From contig JAUXNG010000074.1 of assembly GCA_030682835.1 (NCBI GenBank), positions 1 through 64,000 of the forward strand: a stretch of 64,000 nt of DNA, given 5' to 3'. Positions 1 through 8,148 of this stretch are shown piece after piece. The notes under the pieces are model-generated. The model saw only the letters and a program-made list of their open reading frames with translations. It was not told the DNA's origin and made no database searches. Numbering within the stretch: the stretch's first letter is position 1; each line of letters begins with the position of its first letter. The stretch comes from Hydrogenophaga sp. (lineage in GTDB: Bacteria; Pseudomonadota; Gammaproteobacteria; Burkholderiales; Burkholderiaceae_C). A program made the position numbers and the translations under genes.

Positions 1-3000
1 ATCAACGGCGTGAGCACGACCCTGGTGAACACGCTGGCCCCGGGCCAGACCGAAAACGTGGTCATCAGCGTGCCGCTGACGGCCACCGGTGCGACCGTCA
101 CGGCCAGCATCACCGCCTCCAGCGTGCCCGACAGCAACCTGAGCAACAACACCAGCTCGGCCACCAGCACGGCCCTGTTCGCCGACGTCACCACCGAAGT
201 CGACCTGCCGGCCAGCGCGCCCGCGGGCTCGGTGGTCACCGGCACGGTGGTGTTCACCAACAGCGCCACAGGACCCACCAGCACCACCGCCAGCGCGGTG
301 GTGGGCACGGTCACGCTGAGCAACGGGCAGGTGATCAGCTACCCCGTGGGCGATCTGGCTCCGGGTGCCAGCGTGAGCTACAGCTTCACCACCACCGTGC
401 CCAGCACGCTGGGCTCGGTGCTGGAAGTCACCAGCACGGTGGCCACAAGCACGCCGGAATCGAACACGGCCAACAACACCGACGTGGACAACCAGGCCGG
501 TGGCGAGCAGCTCACCCCGCTGTTCAGCGACCCGGGCGTGGTGATCAACCCGATCCCCAGTGGCACGCCGGGCAGCACCGTCACCACCACGCTGAGCCTG
601 TCCAACAACGGCAGCAGCACGACCAGCTTCACCACCACGGTGGTGATCAACGGCGTGAGCACGACCCTGGTGAACACGCTGGCGCCGGGCCAGACCGAGA
701 GCGTGGTCATCAGCGTGCCGCTCACCGCCACCGGTGCGACCGTCACCGCCAGCGTCACCGCCTCCAGCGTGCCCGACAGCAACCTGAGCAACAACAGCAG
801 CACCCAGAGCGCGGGAGCCCTGTTCGCCGACGTCACCACCGAAGTCGACCTGCCGGCCACAGCGCCCGCGGGCAGCATCGTCACCGGCACGGTGGTATTC
901 ACCAACAGCGCCAGCGCAGGCGCCACCGCCAGCGCGGTGGTGGGCACGGTCACGCTGAGCAACGGTGATGTCATCAGCTACCCCGTGGGCGATCTGGCCC
1001 CGGGTGCGAGCGTGACGTACACCTTCACCACCACCGTGCCCAGCACGCTGGGCTCGGTGCTGGAAGTCACCAGCACGGTGGCCACATCCACGCCGGAATC
1101 GAACACGGCCAACAACACCGATGTAGCGGCCACCGGTCCGCTATTCGCAGACCCTGGCGTGGAAGTGCAAGCCATTCCGTCCACGGTTGCCGGGTCTTCG
1201 GTGACCGCAACCGTGACGCTGTCCAACAGCGGTTCGGCAACGGTGACCTTCACCCCGGTGGTGGTGATCAACGGCACCACAGTCACTCAGGCGCCCGTCA
1301 CCCTGGCTCCGGCCGAGACGGCCACGCTGACCGTGACGGTGCCCATGACGACCAATGGCGCCACGGTCACTGCCCTGGTGACCGAGAGCACGGTGCCCGA
1401 CAGCAACCTCGACAACAACAGCGACACCCGGGTGGTGCAGGCGAGCATCCCCAATGCAGCGCTTTCAGGGCGCGTCTGGCTGGATGTGAATGGCAGCAAG
1501 ACCTATCAGGCGGGCATCGACCGCGACCTGGAGGGCTGGACGGCTGAGCTGAGCAAGGACGGGGTGGTCGTGGGCACGGGCGTGTCCGATAACCAAGGCC
1601 GGTACACCATTACCGACCTGTTGCCGGGCACGGGCTACACCCTGGTCTTCCGCAATCCGAATTCGAACGCCATCTTCAGTACCCCGCTGAACCAGGCCAC
1701 CACGCTGCCCAGTGGCAACACCTCGACCGGTGTGACCGTGCCTTACGAGGCAGGGGTGGAGCAGAGGATCAGCGTCGCTGGTGGAAGCATCGGTTCCATC
1801 ACGCTGTACGCCGGAGATAACGTTGCTGAGCAGAACCTGCCCATCGATCCGTCGGGTGTGATCTATGACTCCGTCACCCGACTGCCCATCGCTGGCGCCA
1901 CGGTGACGCTGCTCGGACCCGATGGCAACCGCCTGTCTGACAGCCTGGAGGCCAACGGCCGTACGCAGCTGGTGACGGGGGCCGATGGTGCTTACGACTT
2001 CTTCCTGCTCGGCACAGCGCCCTCTGGACGCTACCGCATCCAGGTGACGGCGCCTGCCGGGTACGCCGCGGGCGTTGCTTCGCTCGGTGGTGTGGCACAG
2101 CCAGGCCTGCTGTCTGGTCCGGCCGCGCAGGGGTCTGTCAACGGTGGTGTCTACACACCGCCCCTGGCCAGTGAACTGTCTGAGGTGCTGATCCAGGCCA
2201 ACAGCACCGAGCCGGGCGTCGGTACCGTGGGTGCCGGCCAGATCGGTGGTGCGGGAACACACTATTTCCTGGCTTTCGACATCACGGTCGGCGGTTCACT
2301 GCGCTCCGCCGAGATCAAGCACAACCACATTCCGCTGGATCCATTGGCGACGGGCGCGCTGCTGGTCAGCAAGGTGGGTGACCAGTCAGCGGTCGAGGTG
2401 GGTGATTCGCTGCGGTACACCGTCCGCGTGCGGAACACCTCGCAGACAGCCATCGCCGGCGTGACGGTCGAGGATGTGCTGCCCACGGGCTTCCGCTTCA
2501 TCCCCGGAACGGTGCGCCTGGGCACGGCCACACTGGCCGATCCCGTGCAGCTCGGCGCTCGCGCCTGGGTGTTCCAGCTCGGCGAGATCGCATCCAGCGC
2601 AAGCCTGGAGCTGAGCTACCACGTGCGGGTGGGCGTGGGCGCCCAGCTGGGGGATGGAACCAACCGTGCGACGGCCGTTTTCAACGGTCCTGCTGGACCC
2701 GTGCGTTCCAACACAGCCGCCTTCAAGGTCAAGGTGCAGGCGGGTGTGTTCACCAACCAGGGGTGCATCGTGGGCAAGGTCTACGTGGATTGCAATGGCA
2801 ACCATGTGCAGGACAACGTGGGTGGCAGCCAGGAGCTGGGCATTCCCGGTGTTCGCCTGGTGATGCTCGATGGCTCCCATGTGGTGACCGACAGCGAGGG
2901 CAAGTACAGCATCTGCGGCGTGAAGCCCCAGACCCATGTGCTCAAGGTCGACCGTTCCACCCTGCCCAAAGGTGCGCGACTCCTGCCGTCAAGCAACCGC

Positions 3001-3264
3001 AACGCGGGCGATGGCAACAGCCTGTTCGTGGACATGCGCGGCGGCGAAATGGCGCGTGCCGACTTCATCGAGGGCTCATGTTCGGTGGACGTCCTTGACC
3101 AGGTCAAGGCGCGCCGCGCGCAGGGAGGCGCTTCCACGCCCGAAAACGAAACGGGTGCGGATCTGAGGATGTGGCGTGGGAGCGAGCAGTCGGCTCAGCA
3201 GATTCTGCCGGCCCTTCGAGACGCGCCCGCGGCAGCGGTTCAGCCCCGGAGACCAGCGCCATGA
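1..3264 (+). CDS. Large exported repeat protein with CARDB-, SdrD B- and DUF11-like domains (5' partial)
   Basis: The frame is open from base 1 and the window starts inside a repeat module, so the true start lies upstream; a GTG at 10 is internal. About 1,087 residues are visible. Two alternating modules of roughly 100 residues come first: one beginning LFADVTTEVDLPA (from about 175 and 820), the other beginning LFSDPGVVI or LFADPGVEV (from about 520 and 1140). They are Ser/Thr/Val-rich beta-sandwich repeats resembling CARDB domains. Then come SdrD B-like domains (about 1462-1700, 1855-2060), a DUF11-like domain (about 2346-2730, VLPTGFRFIPGTV) and a final SdrD B-like domain with several Cys (2764-3100). 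No membrane anchor is visible at the C-terminus. Its stop overlaps the next start by 4 bases (ATGA), so the barrel gene is translationally coupled. Probably a surface or adhesin-like protein; the role is inferred. Confidence 0.8.
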   Translation: MNGVSTTLVNTLAPGQTENVVISVPLTATGATVTASITASSVPDSNLSNNTSSATSTALFADVTTEVDLPASAPAGSVVTGTVVFTNSATGPTSTTASAVVGTVTLSNGQVISYPVGDLAPGASVSYSFTTTVPSTLGSVLEVTSTVATSTPESNTANNTDVDNQAGGEQLTPLFSDPGVVINPIPSGTPGSTVTTTLSLSNNGSSTTSFTTTVVINGVSTTLVNTLAPGQTESVVISVPLTATGATVTASVTASSVPDSNLSNNSSTQSAGALFADVTTEVDLPATAPAGSIVTGTVVFTNSASAGATASAVVGTVTLSNGDVISYPVGDLAPGASVTYTFTTTVPSTLGSVLEVTSTVATSTPESNTANNTDVAATGPLFADPGVEVQAIPSTVAGSSVTATVTLSNSGSATVTFTPVVVINGTTVTQAPVTLAPAETATLTVTVPMTTNGATVTALVTESTVPDSNLDNNSDTRVVQASIPNAALSGRVWLDVNGSKTYQAGIDRDLEGWTAELSKDGVVVGTGVSDNQGRYTITDLLPGTGYTLVFRNPNSNAIFSTPLNQATTLPSGNTSTGVTVPYEAGVEQRISVAGGSIGSITLYAGDNVAEQNLPIDPSGVIYDSVTRLPIAGATVTLLGPDGNRLSDSLEANGRTQLVTGADGAYDFFLLGTAPSGRYRIQVTAPAGYAAGVASLGGVAQPGLLSGPAAQGSVNGGVYTPPLASELSEVLIQANSTEPGVGTVGAGQIGGAGTHYFLAFDITVGGSLRSAEIKHNHIPLDPLATGALLVSKVGDQSAVEVGDSLRYTVRVRNTSQTAIAGVTVEDVLPTGFRFIPGTVRLGTATLADPVQLGARAWVFQLGEIASSASLELSYHVRVGVGAQLGDGTNRATAVFNGPAGPVRSNTAAFKVKVQAGVFTNQGCIVGKVYVDCNGNHVQDNVGGSQELGIPGVRLVMLDGSHVVTDSEGKYSICGVKPQTHVLKVDRSTLPKGARLLPSSNRNAGDGNSLFVDMRGGEMARADFIEGSCSVDVLDQVKARRAQGGASTPENETGADLRMWRGSEQSAQQILPALRDAPAAAVQPRRPAP
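10..1126 (+). repeat. Tandem intragenic repeat, 645-bp period
   Basis: The sequence starting at 10 recurs from 655, and that starting at 175 recurs from 820, in both cases 645 bases (215 codons) apart. The copies are nearly identical even at synonymous positions over long stretches. A third, more diverged round follows from about 1140. The period contains two different beta-sandwich modules. High nucleotide identity points to recent duplication or homogenisation by recombination. Confidence 0.85.
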
Positions 3265-6200
3265 GAGTTTTTCGTCAACAGACCGGGCAAGTGACGCACG
3301 TGATCAACAAGACCCCGGTGGCGCTTGCCGCCACCCTGCTGGCCACGGCAGCCCTTGCCCAGCCCGCGCAAACCACCACAAGCGCCGATGTGGTCGAGTC
3401 GACCAGCACCTGGGTGGCCGGTGGCCAGGCGACCGTCGGGCCGCGACCTTTCACTTCGTTTCTGGAACGCCTGTCTTCGCCAGTCGAACAGATCACGATT
3501 GACGTGGCCGCAGACAACCTGCCCGCCGACGGTGTGGGTTTCACCGACGTGCGGGTCTCGCTGCTCGACGCGTCCGGGCAGCCGGTCACAGGCGAGGTGG
3601 AGGTGACGCTGCAGGTGGGCGGGGGTGCGCGCATCGTGCTGCCCGGCCGCAACACGCCTGAATCGGCCGCGGACCGTGGCGACATCGATCGCATCACCCC
3701 AGGCGTGCAGACCACCGTGTCCGGCGGGGTGCTTCGTTTCCGCTTGCTGGCGCCGTACCAGCCCGAGGCGGTGTCCGTGCGCGTGTCGGTCCGGGGTCGT
3801 TCGGCCGAGTCGGTCGTGCGCTATGTGCCAGACCTGCGCGAGATGATCGTCGTGGGTCTGCTGGAAGGCCGTCTGCGGTCCGACCGGTTTGACCCTAACC
3901 AGATCGTGCCGGTGCGCGAAGACGACGCGTTCGACAAAGAACTCAGCGGCTTCACTCGCGAATTCAATGGCGGCCGAACGCGCGCCGGCGCGCGAGCTGC
4001 GCTCTACCTCAAAGGCCGCATCAGGGGCGACTACCTGCTGACGCTGGCCTACGATTCCGACAAGGACACCGACCGTCAACTCTTCCAGGAAGTGGATCCC
4101 CAGGCGTTCTACCCGGTGTATGGCGACGCCAGCGTGCGCGGCTTTGACGCCCAGAGCAGTGGCAAGCTGTATGTGCGCCTGGACCGCAATCGCAGCTTTG
4201 TGCTTTACGGTGACCACACCACCACAGACGCCAATCCGGCTCGTCAGCTCAGCCAGTACAGCCGCTCGCTCACGGGGGTGAAAGCCCACCTGGAAGAGGG
4301 CGGCCTCACCGCCAACGCGTTCCTTGCGCAGGACAGTCTGCGCCAGGTGATCGACGAGTTTCCCGGTCGGGGCGTGTCGGGTCCTTACTCGGTGTCGAAC
4401 CCCAACGGTGTCACGGGGTCGGAAAAGATTGAGATCCTGGTGCGCGACCGCAACCAGCCCACGCGCATCCTCAAGGCCACCCCGCTGAGCCGCAGCAGCG
4501 ATTACGAGTTTGAGCCGTTCAGCGGTCAGATCCTGTTCCGCGCGCCCGTGCCCAGTGTCGATGACCAGCTCAACCCGGTGTCGATCCGCGTCACGTATGA
4601 AGTGGATCAGGGCGGTGAAAAATTCCTTGTCTACGGTGGCGACCTGAAGCTGGCCCTCTCCCCTGCGTTGACGCTGGGCGTGGCCGCCGCCCGGGACGAG
4701 AATCCCGAGGCTCCCTACACCGTGGCGGGTGCCAGCCTGCAGCTCAAGCTGAGCGAAAAAACGCAGCTGGTTGCCGAAGTGGCCGGCACCCGCAGCCTGG
4801 TCAACGACGGCGCCAGCGGATTCAACGCCAACACCAGCAACAACTTCGCCGGCAAGAGCGGCGAGCTGACGGGGGCCGCGGCCCGGCTGGAGATTCGCCA
4901 CACCGGTGAGCAGCTGCGTGCGCGTGCCTACGCTGCACGGGCGAGCGAAGATTTCAACAACAGCGCGGCCGGCGTCGCCGGCGGACGCACCGAAATCGGA
5001 GCGGCAGCCGCCTACAAGCTCAATCCCGAGCTCACGGTGAGCGGTGAATACCTGCGCTCCACCGACCAGCTGGAGGCCACGCTGGCGCGCCCGGGCATCG
5101 ACAACTCTTCCCAGGCCATGTCCATCGCCGCCGACTACAAGCTGGGCGAGCGGCTGACGGTGGGCGCTGGCGTGCGGGTGGTGAAGGAAAACGCCGCCAG
5201 CCTGTCAAGCCTGAGCAACAGCCTGTGCTCGGACGGCAGCACCGTCACCGCAAGCTCCGAGGGTTACAACAGCGGCTTCGGCATCAGCCAGGTGGGCAAC
5301 CAGACCATCGACCCGGCCACTGGACGCCCCGTGGTCTGCACCTCGCTGGCCGCCACTGCGCCAGCGGCCCCCGAGGACCTGGACCGCACGTCGGTCTTCG
5401 GACGGATAACCTACAAGCTGTCGGAGACCCTCACGCTCAACGGGGAGTTGCAGCGTGAACTGGGAACCGACGGGACCAACCTGTATCGGCTGGGTGCCGA
5501 CTGGCGGGTGGCCGAAAAGACACGCGTCTACGGGCGCTATGAGCGTTCCCGTGCCTTCGGCGGTGCCTACGGTCTGGGGGTGGGAGAAGCAGGCAACACC
5601 TTTGCGCTCGGCATCGACACCCAGTACATGCAGGACGGCACGGTCTACAGCGAATACCGCCTGCGTGACAGCGACTCGGGGCAGGACGTGCAGAGGGCCA
5701 TCGGCCTGCGCAACGGCTGGGTGCTGGCCGAGGGACTTCGCCTGGTCACCCAGGCTGAGCGCCTGGCTGCGTCCAGCGGCAACGCCACCGCCCTGGCCGC
5801 CGGGCTGGAGTACACGGCCAGCCCGCTCTGGAAGTCCTCGGGTCGCATCGAGTGGCGCCAGGATGCCAACAACACCAATCACCTGCTGACGCTGGGACTG
5901 GCACGCAAGCTCGACCGCGACTGGACGCTGCTGGCGCGTGACTACTTCAGCCAGGTTTCGGCCCGCACCGTGGAAGGTACCGACAGCCGGCAGAACCGCT
6001 TCCAGCTCGGTTTCGCCTACCGCCCCGTTGACAGCAACCGCTTCGATGCGCTGGGCCTGCTGGAGCAGCGCAGCGAAAACACGGCCGGCGCCAACGCCCT
6101 CGACCGCCAAGTGAGCATCGCAAGCCTGCGCGCCAATTACCACCCCAGCCGCCCCTGGTGGGTGTCGGGCCGGCTGGCCCACAAGCGCGTCAACGAGTTG

Positions 6201-6542
6201 CTGCTCGGCTCCATTCGCGACGACTACAGCGCCTCGCTGGCGGGCGCCCGTGTCACCTACGACCTGACCAACCGCTGGTCGCTGGGCGGCCTCTTCACGG
6301 TGTTGCAGGGCAGTGGAGGCGCACGCCAGCATGCCTACGGCCTGGAGGTCGGCTACGTGATGGCCGACAACCTGCTGGTGACGCTGGGCTACAACTGGCG
6401 CGGCTTTGCCGACCGGGACTTCGCCGGCAGCGACTACACCAACCGAGGCTGGGTGCTGGGCATGCGCTACAAGTTTGACGAGGACCTGTTCAACGCGAGC
6501 AAGGCCAGCGTCAACCGCACCCTCACGCCCGCCCAGCCCTGA
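3261..6542 (+). CDS. Outer-membrane beta-barrel protein with N-terminal Ig-like domain
   Basis: The start chosen is the ATG at 3261, which overlaps the upstream TGA and opens a signal peptide (basic start, then VALAATLLATAALAQPAQ); a GTG at 3291 is an alternative. The 1,093-residue product has an Ig/invasin-like segment (about residues 75-200: ITIDVAADNLPADGVGF), a linker with FYPVYGDASVRGFD, then many alternating amphipathic strands from about residue 240 to the end. It finishes with the strand GWVLGMRYKFDEDLF plus a short tail, which suggests a large outer-membrane barrel. Cys656 and Cys693 lie in one long Ser/Gly-rich insertion, probably an external loop. No TonB box or plug was recognised, so a TonB-dependent receptor label would be unsupported. 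It lies between a repeat surface protein and an OmpA lipoprotein, so it may display or anchor the former. Confidence 0.75.
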   Translation: MRVFRQQTGQVTHVINKTPVALAATLLATAALAQPAQTTTSADVVESTSTWVAGGQATVGPRPFTSFLERLSSPVEQITIDVAADNLPADGVGFTDVRVSLLDASGQPVTGEVEVTLQVGGGARIVLPGRNTPESAADRGDIDRITPGVQTTVSGGVLRFRLLAPYQPEAVSVRVSVRGRSAESVVRYVPDLREMIVVGLLEGRLRSDRFDPNQIVPVREDDAFDKELSGFTREFNGGRTRAGARAALYLKGRIRGDYLLTLAYDSDKDTDRQLFQEVDPQAFYPVYGDASVRGFDAQSSGKLYVRLDRNRSFVLYGDHTTTDANPARQLSQYSRSLTGVKAHLEEGGLTANAFLAQDSLRQVIDEFPGRGVSGPYSVSNPNGVTGSEKIEILVRDRNQPTRILKATPLSRSSDYEFEPFSGQILFRAPVPSVDDQLNPVSIRVTYEVDQGGEKFLVYGGDLKLALSPALTLGVAAARDENPEAPYTVAGASLQLKLSEKTQLVAEVAGTRSLVNDGASGFNANTSNNFAGKSGELTGAAARLEIRHTGEQLRARAYAARASEDFNNSAAGVAGGRTEIGAAAAYKLNPELTVSGEYLRSTDQLEATLARPGIDNSSQAMSIAADYKLGERLTVGAGVRVVKENAASLSSLSNSLCSDGSTVTASSEGYNSGFGISQVGNQTIDPATGRPVVCTSLAATAPAAPEDLDRTSVFGRITYKLSETLTLNGELQRELGTDGTNLYRLGADWRVAEKTRVYGRYERSRAFGGAYGLGVGEAGNTFALGIDTQYMQDGTVYSEYRLRDSDSGQDVQRAIGLRNGWVLAEGLRLVTQAERLAASSGNATALAAGLEYTASPLWKSSGRIEWRQDANNTNHLLTLGLARKLDRDWTLLARDYFSQVSARTVEGTDSRQNRFQLGFAYRPVDSNRFDALGLLEQRSENTAGANALDRQVSIASLRANYHPSRPWWVSGRLAHKRVNELLLGSIRDDYSASLAGARVTYDLTNRWSLGGLFTVLQGSGGARQHAYGLEVGYVMADNLLVTLGYNWRGFADRDFAGSDYTNRGWVLGMRYKFDEDLFNASKASVNRTLTPAQP

Positions 6543-6558
6543 GGAAAGGACGGACCCC

Positions 6559-7710
6559 GTGCCCGCACACCCCGCCACGACCCTGTCGACCGTCACCCCA
6601 ACGACTGCCCGGCCTTCATCTTTTGCGACGCTTCACACCATGTCTCCATCGCTCCTGGTTCCTTTCTTCTTGTCGGTGTTGACGCTGGCCGGCTGCGCCA
6701 GTCTGTCGACGGCGGGTAGCGAGCCATCCTCCACCAAGGCCGGTCTCTCACCTCAGGGCGCCCGCATCACGGATGAGCGCATCCTGGGGGATCGCCAGAC
6801 GCTGGAGGCCGTGCAGCAGCGGCTGCGTGCACTCAACGAGGCCGGCGTGCCGCAGAGCAACTACGCGCTGGCCAAGGCCCAGTGCTGGCTTGACACGGCC
6901 AAAACCCAGTACCACGAGAACGACCGCACGGGCTATGTGGCCGAGTCGCTCGCCGAATCGGTGCGGATCACGCAGGTGCTGGAGGCCGACCGGAATGCCC
7001 GCGCCGGCCAGGCCACACCGCTCGTGGCACGCAGCGTGCGTCTGCGCGAAGATTTGTGGACCCGCCTCGAAGGCTTCAAGTCCAATGCCGCCACTCTCAG
7101 CTGCAACGCGCAGACGGTTGCCTGCGCGGAGGTCCGACTGGTGCGGGCGGGACATGCCATGGAGCAGACTGGCTGGCGCCAGGCGACCCCTCACGTGGCC
7201 ATGGTGGAGGATGCGGTGCGGCGCGCTGAGGCAGAGGCCGCGCGTTGTGCGGCACCGGTGGTGGCCGCTCCAGCAGCCCCCGTCGCGCCAACCCCGCCGC
7301 CCGCCGCCGCGCCGGCTGTCGTGCACAAGGAAAGCATCGTGTTGCTGGGCGACGCGCTGTTCCGCTTCGACAAGGCCGGCCAGGATGATCTGTTGCCGGG
7401 CGGTCTGGAGCGTCTGCGGGAAGTGGCCGAACGCTTCAGGCAATACCGTTCGATCGAATCCCTGCGGTTCACCGGTCACACCGATCGCTGGGGGAGCGAG
7501 GAGCACAACGACGCCCTCTCGCTGCAGCGTGCTGAGACCGTGCGCGCCTACCTGGAGAGCCTGGGCGTGAAAGCGGAGCAAACCAGCGCGAGCGGTCGCG
7601 GTGCCCGCGAGCCGGGGGTGATCTGCAGCACGAAGCCGCCCAAGGCGCAGCAGGTGGTATGCCTGCAGCCCAACCGGCGCGTCACCATCGAGGTGTTGGG
7701 CGTCAAATAA
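6559..7710 (+). CDS. OmpA-family lipoprotein
   Basis: The C-terminal domain (about residues 255-383) is an OmpA-like peptidoglycan-binding fold: FRFDKAGQDDL, then FTGHTDRWGSEEHNDALSLQ and the RA.TVR.YL helix. A lipobox (LTLAGCAS) follows a hydrophobic stretch. The GTG at 6559 is preceded by a good ribosome site (GAGGAAAGGA, 8-base spacing). The ATG at 6640 would give a shorter, more typical lipoprotein signal but has no visible ribosome site. The middle part is helical, followed by an Ala/Pro linker. It lies 16 bases after the barrel gene, so it is in the same operon and may tie that complex to the cell wall. Its 3' end faces the minus-strand operon across an 18-base gap. Confidence 0.85.
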   Translation: MPAHPATTLSTVTPTTARPSSFATLHTMSPSLLVPFFLSVLTLAGCASLSTAGSEPSSTKAGLSPQGARITDERILGDRQTLEAVQQRLRALNEAGVPQSNYALAKAQCWLDTAKTQYHENDRTGYVAESLAESVRITQVLEADRNARAGQATPLVARSVRLREDLWTRLEGFKSNAATLSCNAQTVACAEVRLVRAGHAMEQTGWRQATPHVAMVEDAVRRAEAEAARCAAPVVAAPAAPVAPTPPPAAAPAVVHKESIVLLGDALFRFDKAGQDDLLPGGLERLREVAERFRQYRSIESLRFTGHTDRWGSEEHNDALSLQRAETVRAYLESLGVKAEQTSASGRGAREPGVICSTKPPKAQQVVCLQPNRRVTIEVLGVK

Positions 7711-7728
7711 GCCCCAGCCAATGCCCGT

Positions 7729-8121
7729 TCAGTCGGGCAGCACGGCGGTCACCTCGATCTCCACCTTGGCGCGCTCTTCCACGAGTGCGCTCACCTCGAC
7801 ACAGGTCATGGCGGGGAAGTTTTTGCCCATGACCTCGCGGTACACGGTGCCCAGTTCACGCAAGCGCGCGTTGTACTCCACCCGGTCGACGATGTACCAG
7901 GTCATGCGCACCATGTGCTCGGGGCCGGCCCCCGCGCAGGCCAGCACCGCGTGGATGTTGGCCAGGGCCTGGCGCGTCTGGGCAATGAAGTCGTCGCTCT
8001 CGAACTGTTGCTCGGCGTTCCAGCCGATCTGCCCGCCCACGAAGACGAGCGTGCCGCGGGCCGCCACGCCGTTGGCGTAGCCCTTGGGGGTGGCCCATCC
8101 GGGCGGTTGCAGGTGTTTCAT
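7729..8121 (-). CDS. RidA/YjgF-family protein with substituted active-site arginine
   Basis: At 130 residues it has the usual RidA length, with GTLVFVGGQIGW near the start and the signature NFPAMTCVEVSALVEERAKV near the end. In E. coli RidA the equivalent segment is FPARSCVEV, whose Arg105 holds the carboxylate of the enamine/imine substrate. Here residue 105 is Met, so it is not a canonical RidA deaminase. It is the last gene of the aromatic-CoA operon, 27 bases after the ligase. If the operon degrades 2-aminobenzoyl-CoA, a ring-derived enamine or imine has to be hydrolysed to release ammonia. A RidA fold lacking the carboxylate-binding Arg could suit a CoA-thioester substrate; that role is inference. 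A general housekeeping RidA is the alternative. Confidence 0.85.
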   Translation of the reverse strand: MKHLQPPGWATPKGYANGVAARGTLVFVGGQIGWNAEQQFESDDFIAQTRQALANIHAVLACAGAGPEHMVRMTWYIVDRVEYNARLRELGTVYREVMGKNFPAMTCVEVSALVEERAKVEIEVTAVLPD

Positions 8122-8148
8122 GCGGGTCTTTCGAGTCGGTAGGCAAGG

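Noticed and set aside
1-1440. Regular repeats suggesting a CRISPR array
   Set aside because: The period is 645 bases, coding and in frame, with no short repeat/spacer structure and no cas genes.
3171-3260. Upstream in-frame extension of the barrel protein
   Set aside because: It would overlap 90 bases of the preceding gene and place 30 charged residues before the signal peptide; the ATG at 3261 with the ATGA overlap is better.
3261-6542. TonB-dependent receptor
   Set aside because: No plug domain or TonB box is visible; the N-terminus is Ig-like instead.
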